A stretch of DNA of 64,000 nt from Mycobacterium gallinarum (lineage in GTDB: Bacteria; Actinomycetota; Actinomycetes; Mycobacteriales; Mycobacteriaceae), in assembly GCF_010726765.1 (NCBI RefSeq), contig NZ_AP022602.1:1-64000 (forward strand), in the 5' to 3' direction. Shown here piece after piece: positions 25,449 through 34,300 of this stretch; position 1 is the stretch's first letter; each line of letters opens with the position of its first letter. Both the position numbers and the translations under genes were made by a program. Under the pieces are notes generated by a model, which ran no database searches, had not been told where the DNA came from, and saw nothing but the letters and a program-made list of their open reading frames with translations.

Positions 25449-25912
25449 CTTACTTCTGGGCCGTTGTCGGTGTGGAGTGTCGGAGCAGCGCGCGGGTGAT
25501 GAGGGAAGGCCGATTGCGGCGGGAAGGATCCAGAAAGTGCTGCGCGGCAGCAGGTTCCACACCGGCAGTTTGGGCCCGTTATCGACATAGAAGGTGGTCA
25601 GCAGCGCGATGTAGGCGATGCCCATGGCAGCGATGTGGTGGCGTATCCAGCCATGCCAGCGGATCCGGCGTGCGGTGAAACCGGTCGCGGCGGCGAGCAG
25701 GGCGATGCTGCCGGGGATGAGCAGGTAGGCGGTGTGGGGACGCGCGGCCACGATCCCCAACGCGGTGGCGAACACGATCCCGATGGCCACCAAAAACACG
25801 TGTCCGCTGCGGGGTGCCGACCAGCCTGCTTGGGGGCCAACATGGCGGTCAGGCCGGCGATGACCGCGGTAAGGCCCGCTGCGATGTGGATTGCGATCAC
25901 CGCGGTCAGCAT
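25449..25912 (-). pseudogene. Small membrane protein (DUF2306-like), two frameshifts
   Basis: From ATG 25912 the text reads MLTAVIAIHIAAGLTAVIAG then LTAMLAPKQAGRHPA. It shifts near 25805 to VFLVAIGIVFATALGIVAAR and shifts again near 25505, where one more C would give GLPLITRALLRHS and a stop at 25449. The restored protein has about 154 residues and four membrane helices, like small DUF2306 membrane proteins. It lies between the hydrolase and arsM on the same strand. Its role in the island is unknown. Confidence 0.6.
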
Positions 25913-26811
25913 CGCGGCGCGTCCTTCGGGCCGGATCGGGTTGTGGTGGTGAGGAATTCGCGAATCAGGCTGGCGATGTGATCTGGCTGTTCCTCCATCA
26001 GCAGATGCCCGGTTGCGGGCAGCGTTTCCACCCGCGTGGTGCCGGGGATGTCGGCGGCCAGGCGCCGCGCCCAGACGGGCGGGAAATGGACGTCGCCTTC
26101 GCCCCACAGGATCAGCGTCGGGACCTCGATCTTGTGTAGTGCGTCGGCGAGGTGGTGGGTGTGGGCTTGATTGGCGGGGTCGAGTTGGGTGGCGAGAAAT
26201 CGTCGGGTCTTGGCCCGCTTGTGGGCGGTGGCGAGGTTGGCGGCGATGTAGCCGTCCACGAGGTCATTGGTCAGCACGGAGCGGTCGTAGACGGCTTTGC
26301 CTTCTCCCAGTGCCCACCGAAACAGTGGCCGCCGCGACCAGGCCCATAACACCAACGGCCCGATCACCGGCAGTTGGGTAACACGAATGAACGGCAACTC
26401 CTCGGCGGAGGGCCAGTTGTCGTAGGCCTCGGCGTCGGCCAACACCAGCGCGGACACCCGGCCGGGGTGGTGGATGGCGATCAGTTGCGCGATGGCGCCG
26501 CCCTGGTCATGGCCGACGATCGCAACCCGCGCAAGGCCCAGCCGATCCAGCAACCCAATGATGGCATCGGCTTGGGCCGGAAGGCTCCAGTCGGCGCCGG
26601 CGGGAGTTTCTGTGTCTCCGAGTCCGAGCAGATCAGGTGCAACACAGCGGAAGTGTTCGCTCAAGCGAGGAATCACGTTGCGCCAGACGAATTTCGAGAA
26701 CGGGCAGCCGTGCAACAGCAGCAGCGGCGGACCGTCGCCGCCCGAGTCGCAATAGGCCACCGAAGCGGAGCCAACATCGAGTCGACGCGCTACGGGTGCG
26801 GTGGTGGTCAC
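25906..26811 (-). CDS. Alpha/beta hydrolase, haloalkane dehalogenase/epoxide hydrolase-like
   Basis: The GTG at 26811 overlaps the arsR stop as GTGA and gives 301 residues. The fold markers are the HG oxyanion motif in LLLLHGCPFSKFVWRNV, the nucleophile elbow VGHDQGGAIAQLIAI with Asp instead of Ser, the acid region LILWGEGDVHFPP and the catalytic His in LPATGHLLMEEQP. An Asp nucleophile points to dehalogenase or epoxide-hydrolase chemistry rather than an esterase. Coupling to an ArsR regulator suggests induction by a chemical or metal signal. The substrate cannot be read. Confidence 0.8.
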   Translation of the reverse strand: MTTTAPVARRLDVGSASVAYCDSGGDGPPLLLLHGCPFSKFVWRNVIPRLSEHFRCVAPDLLGLGDTETPAGADWSLPAQADAIIGLLDRLGLARVAIVGHDQGGAIAQLIAIHHPGRVSALVLADAEAYDNWPSAEELPFIRVTQLPVIGPLVLWAWSRRPLFRWALGEGKAVYDRSVLTNDLVDGYIAANLATAHKRAKTRRFLATQLDPANQAHTHHLADALHKIEVPTLILWGEGDVHFPPVWARRLAADIPGTTRVETLPATGHLLMEEQPDHIASLIREFLTTTTRSGPKDAPRC

Positions 26812-27188
26812 GGCCGGGCCGCGCTTTCCTCGATTAGGCACAACGCCAAGTCCAGCACTGCGGGAATGCACGGGTCGGCGATCGCGTACCAAATCCGGGC
26901 GCCGTCTCGGCGTGTGGTCACCATGCTGCGATCCGAGAGTCGCTGCAGCTGATTGGACACTGCCTGCACCCGCAGACCCACCTGTTGGGCCAGCTCACCG
27001 ACGGTCACTTCACGCTCGCGGTGCATCGCATGCAGCAGCCGCAGCCGGGTGTCGTTGCCCAGCACCTTGAACAACCCGACCACCTCGGCCGCCTGCTCCG
27101 GCGTCACCAGCGGCCGGTCGGCAAGGGCCGGCTTGCCCGCCGCTCCCGCCGGACCCGTCGCAGCACACTCGGTCAATCTGCTCATCAT
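26808..27188 (-). CDS. ArsR/SmtB-family repressor
   Basis: The 126-residue protein has the winged HTH of ArsR proteins (VVGLFKVLGNDTRLRLLHAM, VGELAQQVGLRVQAVSNQLQ, LSDRSMVTTRRDGARIWYAI). Cys residues lie near the N-terminus (LTECAATG) and in the last helix (DPCIPAVLDLALCLIEE). They are not in the classical alpha-3 CxC position, so a distinct metal site or a non-metal ligand is possible. It leads an operon with the hydrolase and is divergent from the second MerR gene. Confidence 0.85.
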   Translation of the reverse strand: MMSRLTECAATGPAGAAGKPALADRPLVTPEQAAEVVGLFKVLGNDTRLRLLHAMHREREVTVGELAQQVGLRVQAVSNQLQRLSDRSMVTTRRDGARIWYAIADPCIPAVLDLALCLIEESAARP

Positions 27189-27320
27189 TCCACTATTACA
27201 CTAGATCATGTAGTTATGGAAGATCTAAAGTAGCCCGGGTTCGTAGGAAATGAAGCGTCCCGCGAGTGATGTGAGGTCCGGTCCTTGGGTCGCTGGCGTC
27301 GATGTGTGGAGGATTCGTGC

Positions 27321-27352
27321 TTGACCTTCGACTCCACTTGAAGGTTTACGGT
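27321..27352 (+). promoter_or_regulatory. MerR-type promoter with dyad and leaderless start
   Basis: -35 TTGACC (27321-27326) and -10 TACGGT (27347-27352) are 20 bp apart. The dyad ACCTTC/GAAGGT spans the spacer, as expected for a MerR-family activator site. The -10 box ends seven bases before the GTG at 27360, so the regulator's own mRNA would be leaderless. Confidence 0.65.
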
Positions 27353-27359
27353 CTGTGGT

Positions 27360-28145
27360 GTGAGTAGTTATCGCATTTCGCAGTTGGCTGAGCGGTCGGG
27401 CGTGCCGGCGACAACGCTGCGGTTCTATGAGAGCGCAGGCTTGTTGTCGGCCCAGCGCACCGCTTCGGGGTACCGCATCTATGACGATGCTGCGGTGGAC
27501 CGGCTGGCGTTCATTTCCGCGGCCAAGCTACTCGGCCTGCCGCTGGAACAGATCCGGGATCTGTTGGGGGTGTGGGAGCAAGGTGTGTGCGCGCACGTCC
27601 GGGCCAGGCTGTTGCCGTTGGTGGTTGCCGGGATCAGCGATGCCGAACATCGGATCGCCGAGTTGAGTGCGTTCAGTGCGCACTTGTCCCGGGTTCACGA
27701 GGACTTGCTGGCGCCGGCACCCGAGGGTGCGTGCGGGCCGGGTTGCGGGTGCGTGCCGGCGGCTACCGGACCGGTTCTCCTCGACTTGTCGTCACGGGCG
27801 GACCTGGGATCATCCGCTCTGCCGAGAGCGGGTGTCGGCGACGGGCAGGAGGTTGCGGTGGCCTGCACGCTGTCGGGGGCGGAGCAGACCGGACGTGTCG
27901 ACGAGTGGCAGCGGCTGCTGACCTCGGCTACGGGCCGCTCACAGATCGCCGACGGTGTGCGGCTGGAGTTTCCCTGTGATCCCGACCTTGTCGCTGCGGT
28001 GGCCCGGCTGGCCGCCGCGGAGCAGAAGTGCTGCGCCTTTTTCGACTTCACGCTGCACCTGACTGCTTCGACGCTGGTGGTGACCGTGCGCGCCCCCGAA
28101 GCCGCCGGACCGCTGATGGCCGAACTGTTTGGTGTTTCGGCATGA
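27360..28145 (+). CDS. MerR-family regulator fused to a long Cys-containing domain
   Basis: At 261 residues it is about twice the usual MerR length. The first 70 residues are a standard MerR winged helix (SSYRISQLAERSGVPATTLR, FYESAGLLSAQRTASGYRIY). A dimerisation helix follows, then CGPGCGCVP at about residues 125-133, a metal-binding candidate. The final 100 residues include AAEQKCCAFFDFTLHLTAST, a pattern common in actinobacterial mercury-operon regulators. Its stop overlaps the next gene by ATGA. It probably senses mercury or arsenic and drives the operon to 31.1 kb. Confidence 0.8.
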   Translation: MSSYRISQLAERSGVPATTLRFYESAGLLSAQRTASGYRIYDDAAVDRLAFISAAKLLGLPLEQIRDLLGVWEQGVCAHVRARLLPLVVAGISDAEHRIAELSAFSAHLSRVHEDLLAPAPEGACGPGCGCVPAATGPVLLDLSSRADLGSSALPRAGVGDGQEVAVACTLSGAEQTGRVDEWQRLLTSATGRSQIADGVRLEFPCDPDLVAAVARLAAAEQKCCAFFDFTLHLTASTLVVTVRAPEAAGPLMAELFGVSA

Positions 28146-28441
28146 ACGAGTCGCAGCGGCGTGCCCGCAGGTGGTCGGGCGCCGGCGCCGCGGTTGTGGC
28201 GGCGTGTGCGCTGTGTTGCGCCGGCCCGCTCCTTGCCATCCTGGGCAGCATCGGTATCGGCTCCGCGGTCGGCGCCATCTGGCTACCCGGGCTGGCCGCG
28301 CTCACCGTCGTAGCGGCCATCGGCGCCCTCTGGCTGCGCCGACGCCGACGGGCGTCGATCTGTCAGGCGGGGCGCGTTGATGTCAGCATGCCCACCATCG
28401 GAAAGCCGGGCTGGGACACCGCGCCGACTCGACATCTGTGA
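28142..28441 (+). CDS. Small two-helix membrane protein, MerT/MerF-like
   Basis: The 99-residue protein has two hydrophobic helices: AAVVAACALCCAGPLLAILG continuing to SIGIGSA, then AIWLPGLAALTVVAAIGALW. The vicinal Cys pair in the first helix is what MerT and MerF use to pass Hg(II) across the membrane. A basic stretch (LRRRRRASIC) follows the second helix, implying a cytoplasmic tail. It is coupled to the MerR fusion gene. Mercury transport is inferred from the Cys pair, size and neighbours. Confidence 0.6.
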   Translation: MNESQRRARRWSGAGAAVVAACALCCAGPLLAILGSIGIGSAVGAIWLPGLAALTVVAAIGALWLRRRRRASICQAGRVDVSMPTIGKPGWDTAPTRHL

Positions 28442-28514
28442 GCACCACCAGCGGGACTCGCACCTTACGAGTCGCCCGCATTCACCCAGTTACCCACTCA
28501 TTGCGGAGGTCTTC

Positions 28515-29087
28515 ATGTGCTCATCTCGCTTCGTCGTGACGGCGGTTGCGGCCGCCCTGGCGTTGACTGCCTGCGCAAGCACCGGCGGCGACCCAGCCCC
28601 GGCCGCGCCCCCCGTCGCGTCGACGACGCAAGCCTCCGTGGTGTCGCCCCCGGTTGTCACGACACCAGTGGCCGCCATACCGGAGCAGTTGCAGTTCAGT
28701 GCCACGACGGTCGACGGTGCCCCGTTCGACGGCGCGTCGCTGGCCGGCAAGGACGCCGTCCTGTGGTTTTGGGCGCCGTGGTGCGGAGAGTGCCGCCGCG
28801 AAGCACCCCATGTCGCTGCCGTGGAGTCAGCGACCAAGGGCCGGGTCGCGTTCGTCGGTGTCGCCGGACTCGGCCCGGTCACCGACATGCAGTCATTCGT
28901 CGAGACCTACGACGTCGGGGCGTTCCCGCACATCGCTGATGCCGACGGTGCGGTGTGGAAGAGGTTCGGGGTCATCCAGCAGCCCGCGTATGCGTTCATC
29001 GATGACTCCGGTGAGATCACCGTGGTGCGCGGAGAACTCGGCGAGCAGGGCTTGACCGAGCGGGTAGCCGAGCTGAGCGCCAACTAG
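28515..29087 (+). CDS. TlpA-like thiol-disulfide lipoprotein (MPT53/DsbE type)
   Basis: The ATG follows GGAGG. A lipobox ALTAC lies at the end of the signal peptide (MCSSRFVVTAVAAALALTAC), so the protein is probably a lipoprotein outside the membrane. After a Pro/Thr linker comes a thioredoxin fold with the redox motif WFWAPWCGECRREAPHVAAV and the cis-Pro region VIQQPAYAFIDDSG. In its 190 residues it resembles mycobacterial MPT53/DsbF. The CcdA gene 22 bp downstream would supply electrons to it. Confidence 0.85.
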   Translation: MCSSRFVVTAVAAALALTACASTGGDPAPAAPPVASTTQASVVSPPVVTTPVAAIPEQLQFSATTVDGAPFDGASLAGKDAVLWFWAPWCGECRREAPHVAAVESATKGRVAFVGVAGLGPVTDMQSFVETYDVGAFPHIADADGAVWKRFGVIQQPAYAFIDDSGEITVVRGELGEQGLTERVAELSAN

Positions 29088-29109
29088 TGGATCACGGACG
29101 CCTGAGTCG

Positions 29110-30012
29110 ATGACCGAGACGCTGTCGTTCGCCCTGGCCGCCGGTGCGTTGGCGGCGATCAACCCGTGCGGTTTCGCGATGCTGCCCGCCTACCTGAGCT
29201 TGTTCATCGCGACCACTCCCGACACCACCCGGCGGGCAACACGGCTGGCGGCGCTCGGCCGGGCATTGACGGCGACGGCGGCCATGACGGCCGGGTTCCT
29301 GGCGGTGTTCGGCACCTTCGGGCTCATCCTCGCTCCGGTCGCATCCGTCGTGCAGCGGTGGGCGCCGGCGGTCACCGTCGTGATCGGGGTCGCGCTGCTG
29401 ATATTGGGCGCCGTCATGCTCACCGGCCGCGAACTGCTGCTGCGCACCCCGAAGCTGCAGTCGGCCATCAATCCCACGGCCGGACTGCGGTCGATGGCGC
29501 TCTACGGCGTGTTCTACGCGATCGCGTCGCTGGGTTGCACCATCGGTCCGTTCCTCGTGGTGACAACGACGACCTTCAAGTCCGGTGACCTCGCCCTGGG
29601 TGTGGCCGCCTACGCCGCGTATGCCGCCGGGATGGGTCTGGTGGTGGGTGTCCTGGCGGTCGGCGTGGCACTGGCACAACAGTCCGCGGCGCGGGTGCTG
29701 CGCCGCGTGCTGCCCCACGTCCCCCGCATCGCCGGGGCGCTGCTGGTGATCGCCGGTGCATACGTCGCCTGGTACGGCGTCTACGAGCTTCGGGTGTTCG
29801 CCGGCGGTAACCCCGACGATCCGATCGTCGCCGCCGCCGCACACATCCAGAACGGGCTTGTCTGGATCGTCGACTGGGTTGGGCCAGCAGGGTTTGCTAC
29901 CGTCCTGCTCGTTCTGCTGCTCACCAGCGGTGTCGCGGCCGTGATCGGCCGCCGCCGCGCCAGGAACAGGCAACGCACGCGCGCCGAGCGGAACGCGATC
30001 GCACCTGCTTAA
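29110..30012 (+). CDS. ccdA: CcdA-type membrane electron carrier
   Basis: The 300-residue protein has at least six hydrophobic helices. The first holds the conserved AAINPCGFAMLPAYLSLF, and another has YAIASLGCTIGPFLVV; these two Cys residues shuttle electrons from cytoplasmic thioredoxin to extracytoplasmic partners. Together with the upstream TlpA-like lipoprotein it forms a reducing pathway, perhaps keeping thiols of mercury- or arsenic-binding proteins reduced. The genes are 22 bp apart and surely cotranscribed. Confidence 0.88.
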   Translation: MTETLSFALAAGALAAINPCGFAMLPAYLSLFIATTPDTTRRATRLAALGRALTATAAMTAGFLAVFGTFGLILAPVASVVQRWAPAVTVVIGVALLILGAVMLTGRELLLRTPKLQSAINPTAGLRSMALYGVFYAIASLGCTIGPFLVVTTTTFKSGDLALGVAAYAAYAAGMGLVVGVLAVGVALAQQSAARVLRRVLPHVPRIAGALLVIAGAYVAWYGVYELRVFAGGNPDDPIVAAAAHIQNGLVWIVDWVGPAGFATVLLVLLLTSGVAAVIGRRRARNRQRTRAERNAIAPA

Positions 30013-30110
30013 CTTTCACGGCCCCCGTCTGCCGTGTCGATTGACCGGGACTCCCACGACGGTCCTCGAAGAGCGTGTCAAGGCCCAAGGAAGAGAAGGA
30101 AATTCGCGGA

Positions 30111-31106
30111 ATGCGTATGCGACGAACGGATCTGATAGCGAGGCTGGAACGCCATCAGGTCGCCCTCTACGTCGCGGCGATGGCGGCTGGCGGACTGCTC
30201 GGTTGGGTTGCGCCCGCCGCTGGGCCGAGTTTGGAACATGCCATCAATCCGGTGTTGGCTGCGTTGTTGTACGTGACGTTTCTGCAGGTGCCCGCAGCCG
30301 AGCTGGTCCGCTCGCTGCGAGCGGGCCGGTTCCTCGGCGCCGCCCTGTCGATCAACTTCGTCGTGGTGCCACTGGTCGTCGCCGCACTGTTCAGCTTCCT
30401 GCCCGCCGACCAAGCGATCAGGGTCGGAGTGCTTCTGGTGCTGCTGACCCCGTGTGTGGACTACGTCATCGTGTTCACCGGACTGGCCGGCGGGAGCAGT
30501 CAACGATTGCTGGCCGCAACCCCGTTGCTGCTAATTGTTCAGATGCTGCTGCTGCCGCTGTTTCTCTATCTGTTCATGGGATCCGGGCTGGCAGACGTCG
30601 TCGAGGTCGCCCCTTTCCTGGAGGCATTCCTAGTTCTCATCGTCATACCGCTGTCCCTGGCCTGGTTGACCCAGGCATGGGCCGCCCGCAAACCCGCCGG
30701 GCAGAAACTGGCAACCGGTGCTGGCACGTTGATGGTGCCGCTGATGATGGCGACCCTGCTGATCGTGGTCGCCTCCCAAGTCCCGAAACTGGGCGACAGC
30801 CTCGGCGACGTCCTGCGGGTCGTGCCCTTCTACGTCCTGTTCCTGATCGTGATGGCCGGAGCCGGCCTGCTGGTCGCACGTCTATTCCGACTGGACGCCG
30901 CTGACGGCACGGCCATCGTGTTCACCGGCGCTACCCGCAACTCGCTCGTCGTCCTTCCACTGGCATTGGCGCTGCCCGACAACCTGGCCCTCGCCGCAGT
31001 CGTGATCGTCGCCCAAACCCTCGTCGAAGTCATCGGCATGGTCATCTACGTCCGCACCATCCCGCGACTGCCGTGGCGCAACGAACGCGCACAGCTCGCC
31101 GACTAA
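30111..31106 (+). CDS. ACR3/BASS-family exporter, putative arsenite efflux
   Basis: The start at 30111 is preceded by GAAGGAAA; an in-frame GTG at 30075 is less likely. The 331-residue protein has about ten membrane helices typical of the bile-acid:sodium symporter superfamily. One helix contains VLLVLLTPCVDYVIVFTGLA, with Cys in the place where ACR3 has its essential thiolate, and another contains IVFTGATRNSLVVLPLALAL. ACR3 proteins expel arsenite. The island's arsM supports that role, although this sequence is divergent from classical Acr3. Confidence 0.75.
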   Translation: MRMRRTDLIARLERHQVALYVAAMAAGGLLGWVAPAAGPSLEHAINPVLAALLYVTFLQVPAAELVRSLRAGRFLGAALSINFVVVPLVVAALFSFLPADQAIRVGVLLVLLTPCVDYVIVFTGLAGGSSQRLLAATPLLLIVQMLLLPLFLYLFMGSGLADVVEVAPFLEAFLVLIVIPLSLAWLTQAWAARKPAGQKLATGAGTLMVPLMMATLLIVVASQVPKLGDSLGDVLRVVPFYVLFLIVMAGAGLLVARLFRLDAADGTAIVFTGATRNSLVVLPLALALPDNLALAAVVIVAQTLVEVIGMVIYVRTIPRLPWRNERAQLAD

Positions 31107-31304
31107 CTGCCGGGACCGGGACCGCATTACCGCCGCAATGCTAGATAACCAGCACCAGGCCCCCCCGGATTCGACCCACCCGAATACGACCCCTGCGCCA
31201 GTACCCGCCGTTTGAGACTTTTCTAAGAACCTCCGGTTTGGTGGTGGCTTCGCCACCCGGCGAGTTCGTAGCGTGCGGCGCATGCGGACGCGTGCGTGCG
31301 CGTC
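31107..31304. other. Region before the relaxase, candidate oriT
   Basis: This spacer holds GGTGGC-TTC-GCCACC (31243-31257), a perfect 6-bp stem with a 3-base loop. The stretch 31200-31242 before it is locally AT-richer (GAGACTTTTCTAAGAACC). Relaxase genes often lie beside their origin of transfer, which usually carries a short inverted repeat near the nick. The assignment rests on position and the hairpin only; no nick consensus was recognised. Confidence 0.35.
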
Positions 31305-34300
31305 ATGGTGATGACGTTGCACAAGCTGACCGCCGGGGACGGATACCTGTACCTGGTGCGGCAGGTCGCTGCCTCCGATAGCACCGAGCGTGGCCGCTCC
31401 ACGCTGGCCGACTACTACTCGGCCAAAGGTGAATCGCCCGGTCGGTGGATGGGTCGGGGCTTGGCCGCTCTGTCTGACACCGGCCGCTGCGAAGCCAGTC
31501 CGCAAGCCCGCGAGGAGATTTGGACCGTCGATGAGGGATCGGGCGTCGGCGAGGCGCAGATGCGCGCCCTCTACGGATTGGGTCTGCACCCCAACGCCGA
31601 GCGCATCGAGACCTACGTCATCGGCCGCAGCATGGGCTCGGGGCGCGCGGCCAGCCGACTCGGGCGTGAGTTCCTGGTACGCGACGGCGAACCGGAGTAC
31701 GCGCGGCGTCTGGCGGTGGCCTTCCGCGACCACAACGCCGAGAACGGCGCACACTGGAACGCCACCATCGCCCCGGAGATCCGCGCGCAGATCCGCACCC
31801 GCGTGGCTGTGGAGCTGTTCGCCGAGGAGTACGGCCGCCCGCCCGCCGATGATCGCGAACTGTCCGGATTCATCGCTCGCAACACTCGCGCCCGCACGAC
31901 CGCCGTCGCCGGATACGACCTGACGTTCTCGCCGGTGAAATCAGTGTCGGCGTTGTGGGCCATCGCCCCGCTATCGGTGGCCGAGCAGATTGAAGCGGCC
32001 CATGATGCGGCCGTCGCCGACGTGCTTGAGTGGCTGCAAGATCAAGCCACCTTCACCCGCACCGGTGCCGGCGGCGTCGCCCAGGTCGACACCGAAGGAC
32101 TCATCGCCGCAGCGTTCACCCACCGCGACTCACGCGCCGGCGACCCCGACCTACACACCCACGTCGCGATCTCCAACAAGGTGTCCCACGTGGACGCCAA
32201 CGGCGTGCGCCGGTGGCTCGCCCTGGACGGTCAACCGCTGCACCGGGTGACGGTCGCGGCCTCGGAGTTGTACAACACCCGCCTCGAAGCCCACATGATC
32301 GACAGGCTCGCCGTGTCGTTCGTCGAACAGTCCCGCGGACTAGGGAAGCGGCCCGTCCGCGAGATCGACGGAATGTCACCAGAACTGATGACACGGTGGT
32401 CGAGGCGGCGGGCCGCAATCAAGGCGCGCACAGCCGAGCTCGCCAAGCAGTTTCAAGCCGATCACGGCCGCGAACCAACCAACACCGAAATCATCGCGTT
32501 GGCCCAGCAGGCGACGCTGGAATCGCGCGAGGCCAAACACGAGCCGCGCTCGCTGGCCGAGCAGCGCCACGTGTGGCGCACCCAAGCCGTAGAAGTCCTC
32601 GGGCGAGACGGGCTGCATCGCATGTTGGCCGGTGTCCTGGCCGGTCCCGACCGAACCCGCACCACGCCCGTCGTCGACCATGAATGGGTCGCGTCGCGTG
32701 CTGGCGAACTGATTGCCGCGGTGTCGGAATCGCGGGCCGCTTGGCAGCGTCACCACGTGCGTGCCGAAGCGCTGCGAATCGCTCGGTCGCACGGCGTGGC
32801 GCACGATGTCGCATTGATCGAACGACTCACCGATACCGCTCTGTCAGAAGCGTTTTCGGTGCCGCACGCCCGCATCGTCGACACCGAGTTGGGCGAGCCT
32901 GTCGCGTTGCGTCGCCGCGACGCTGCCAGCGTCTACTCCCGCCACGGCGTGGCGCTCTACACCAGCCGCGACACACTGGCCGCTGAGCGGCGCATTCTGG
33001 CCGCGGTGCATCGCTGCGACGGCCGCGCCGCCACCGCCGCCGATGTCGAACTGGCGCTGGCAGATTCGGCGGCGCGCGGACGCACACTCAACCCCGGCCA
33101 GGCCGCTTTGGTCTCAGAGATGGCGAGCACCGGGCGCCGTGTCGCGCTCGCGCTCGCGCCCGCTGGAACCGGCAAGACCACGGCCATGGCGGCGCTGGCG
33201 CATGCGTGGCGCAGCTCGGGCGGACACGTCATCGGTTTGGCCCCGACAGCCGACGCGGCGATCGTGCTCGGGGCCGACCTGGGCGCCACCACCGACACCC
33301 TCGACAAGTACGTCTGGTCAGCCGATCCGGACAAGGCCGCGGCCTCCGGCGTGCCCGACTGGTTTAAGCGGGTCGGTCCCGACACGCTCGTCATCGTTGA
33401 CGAGGCCGGCAAGGCCGCCACGGCCGGCCTGGACGCGATGATTACCGACGCGCTGCGCAAGGGCGCGAGTGTGCGCCTGGTCGGTGACGACGGCCAGTTG
33501 TCGTCCGTCTCGGCCGGCGGTGTTCTGCGCGACATCGCCGAAGCCACCGACGCGCTCACGTTGAGCGAAGTCGTGCGATTCAAGTCACCGGCCGAAGCCG
33601 CCGCCGGGCTCGCGCTGCACGACGCAGACCCGGCAGGCATCGGCTTCTACATCGACCACCAGCGCATCCACGTCGGCACCGACGAGACCGCCGCCGACAT
33701 GGCCTATCAGGCATGGCGGGCCGACCTGGCAGCCGGCGCAGATTCCATCCTGCTCGCACCGACCAACGATGTCATCAACGAGCTCAACGCCCGCGCCCGC
33801 GCTGACCGGCTGGCCGCCGATCCCGACGCGGCCACCGCGGCCACGGTGGTGCTGGCAGATCAGCTGCACGCCAGCGTCGGAGACACCATCCGCACCCGGA
33901 AAAACAATCGCCGAATCACCATCGGGCGCAGCGATTTCGTGCGCAACGGCTACCGCTACACCATCACCGAGGTCCTCACCGATGGCAGCGTGAAAGCCCG
34001 CCACCTGCGTAGCGGACGCATCGTCACGCTGCCCGCCGACTACATCGCCGAACATGTCACGCTGGGCTACGCGGCCACCATCGACTCCGCCCAAGGCCTG
34101 ACCGCAGGACGGCGCGATGCCAAGGGCACCTGCCACATCGTCGGCTCAGACATGCTGACCCGCCAGCACCTCTACGTCGCGATGACGCGCGCCACCGACG
34201 AAAACCACCTTTACCTGTCCACCGCCGAAGGCGATCCCCACCGGCTGCTCTCCCCCAAGGCCACCCACCCTGACACCGCCGTCGATGTCCTGACCCGCGC

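Noticed and set aside
30041..30904. A 287-residue plus-strand frame overlapping the exporter gene.
   Set aside because: It is an Arg/Gly/Pro-rich shadow in another frame of the ACR3-like gene, which has clear membrane helices in its own frame.
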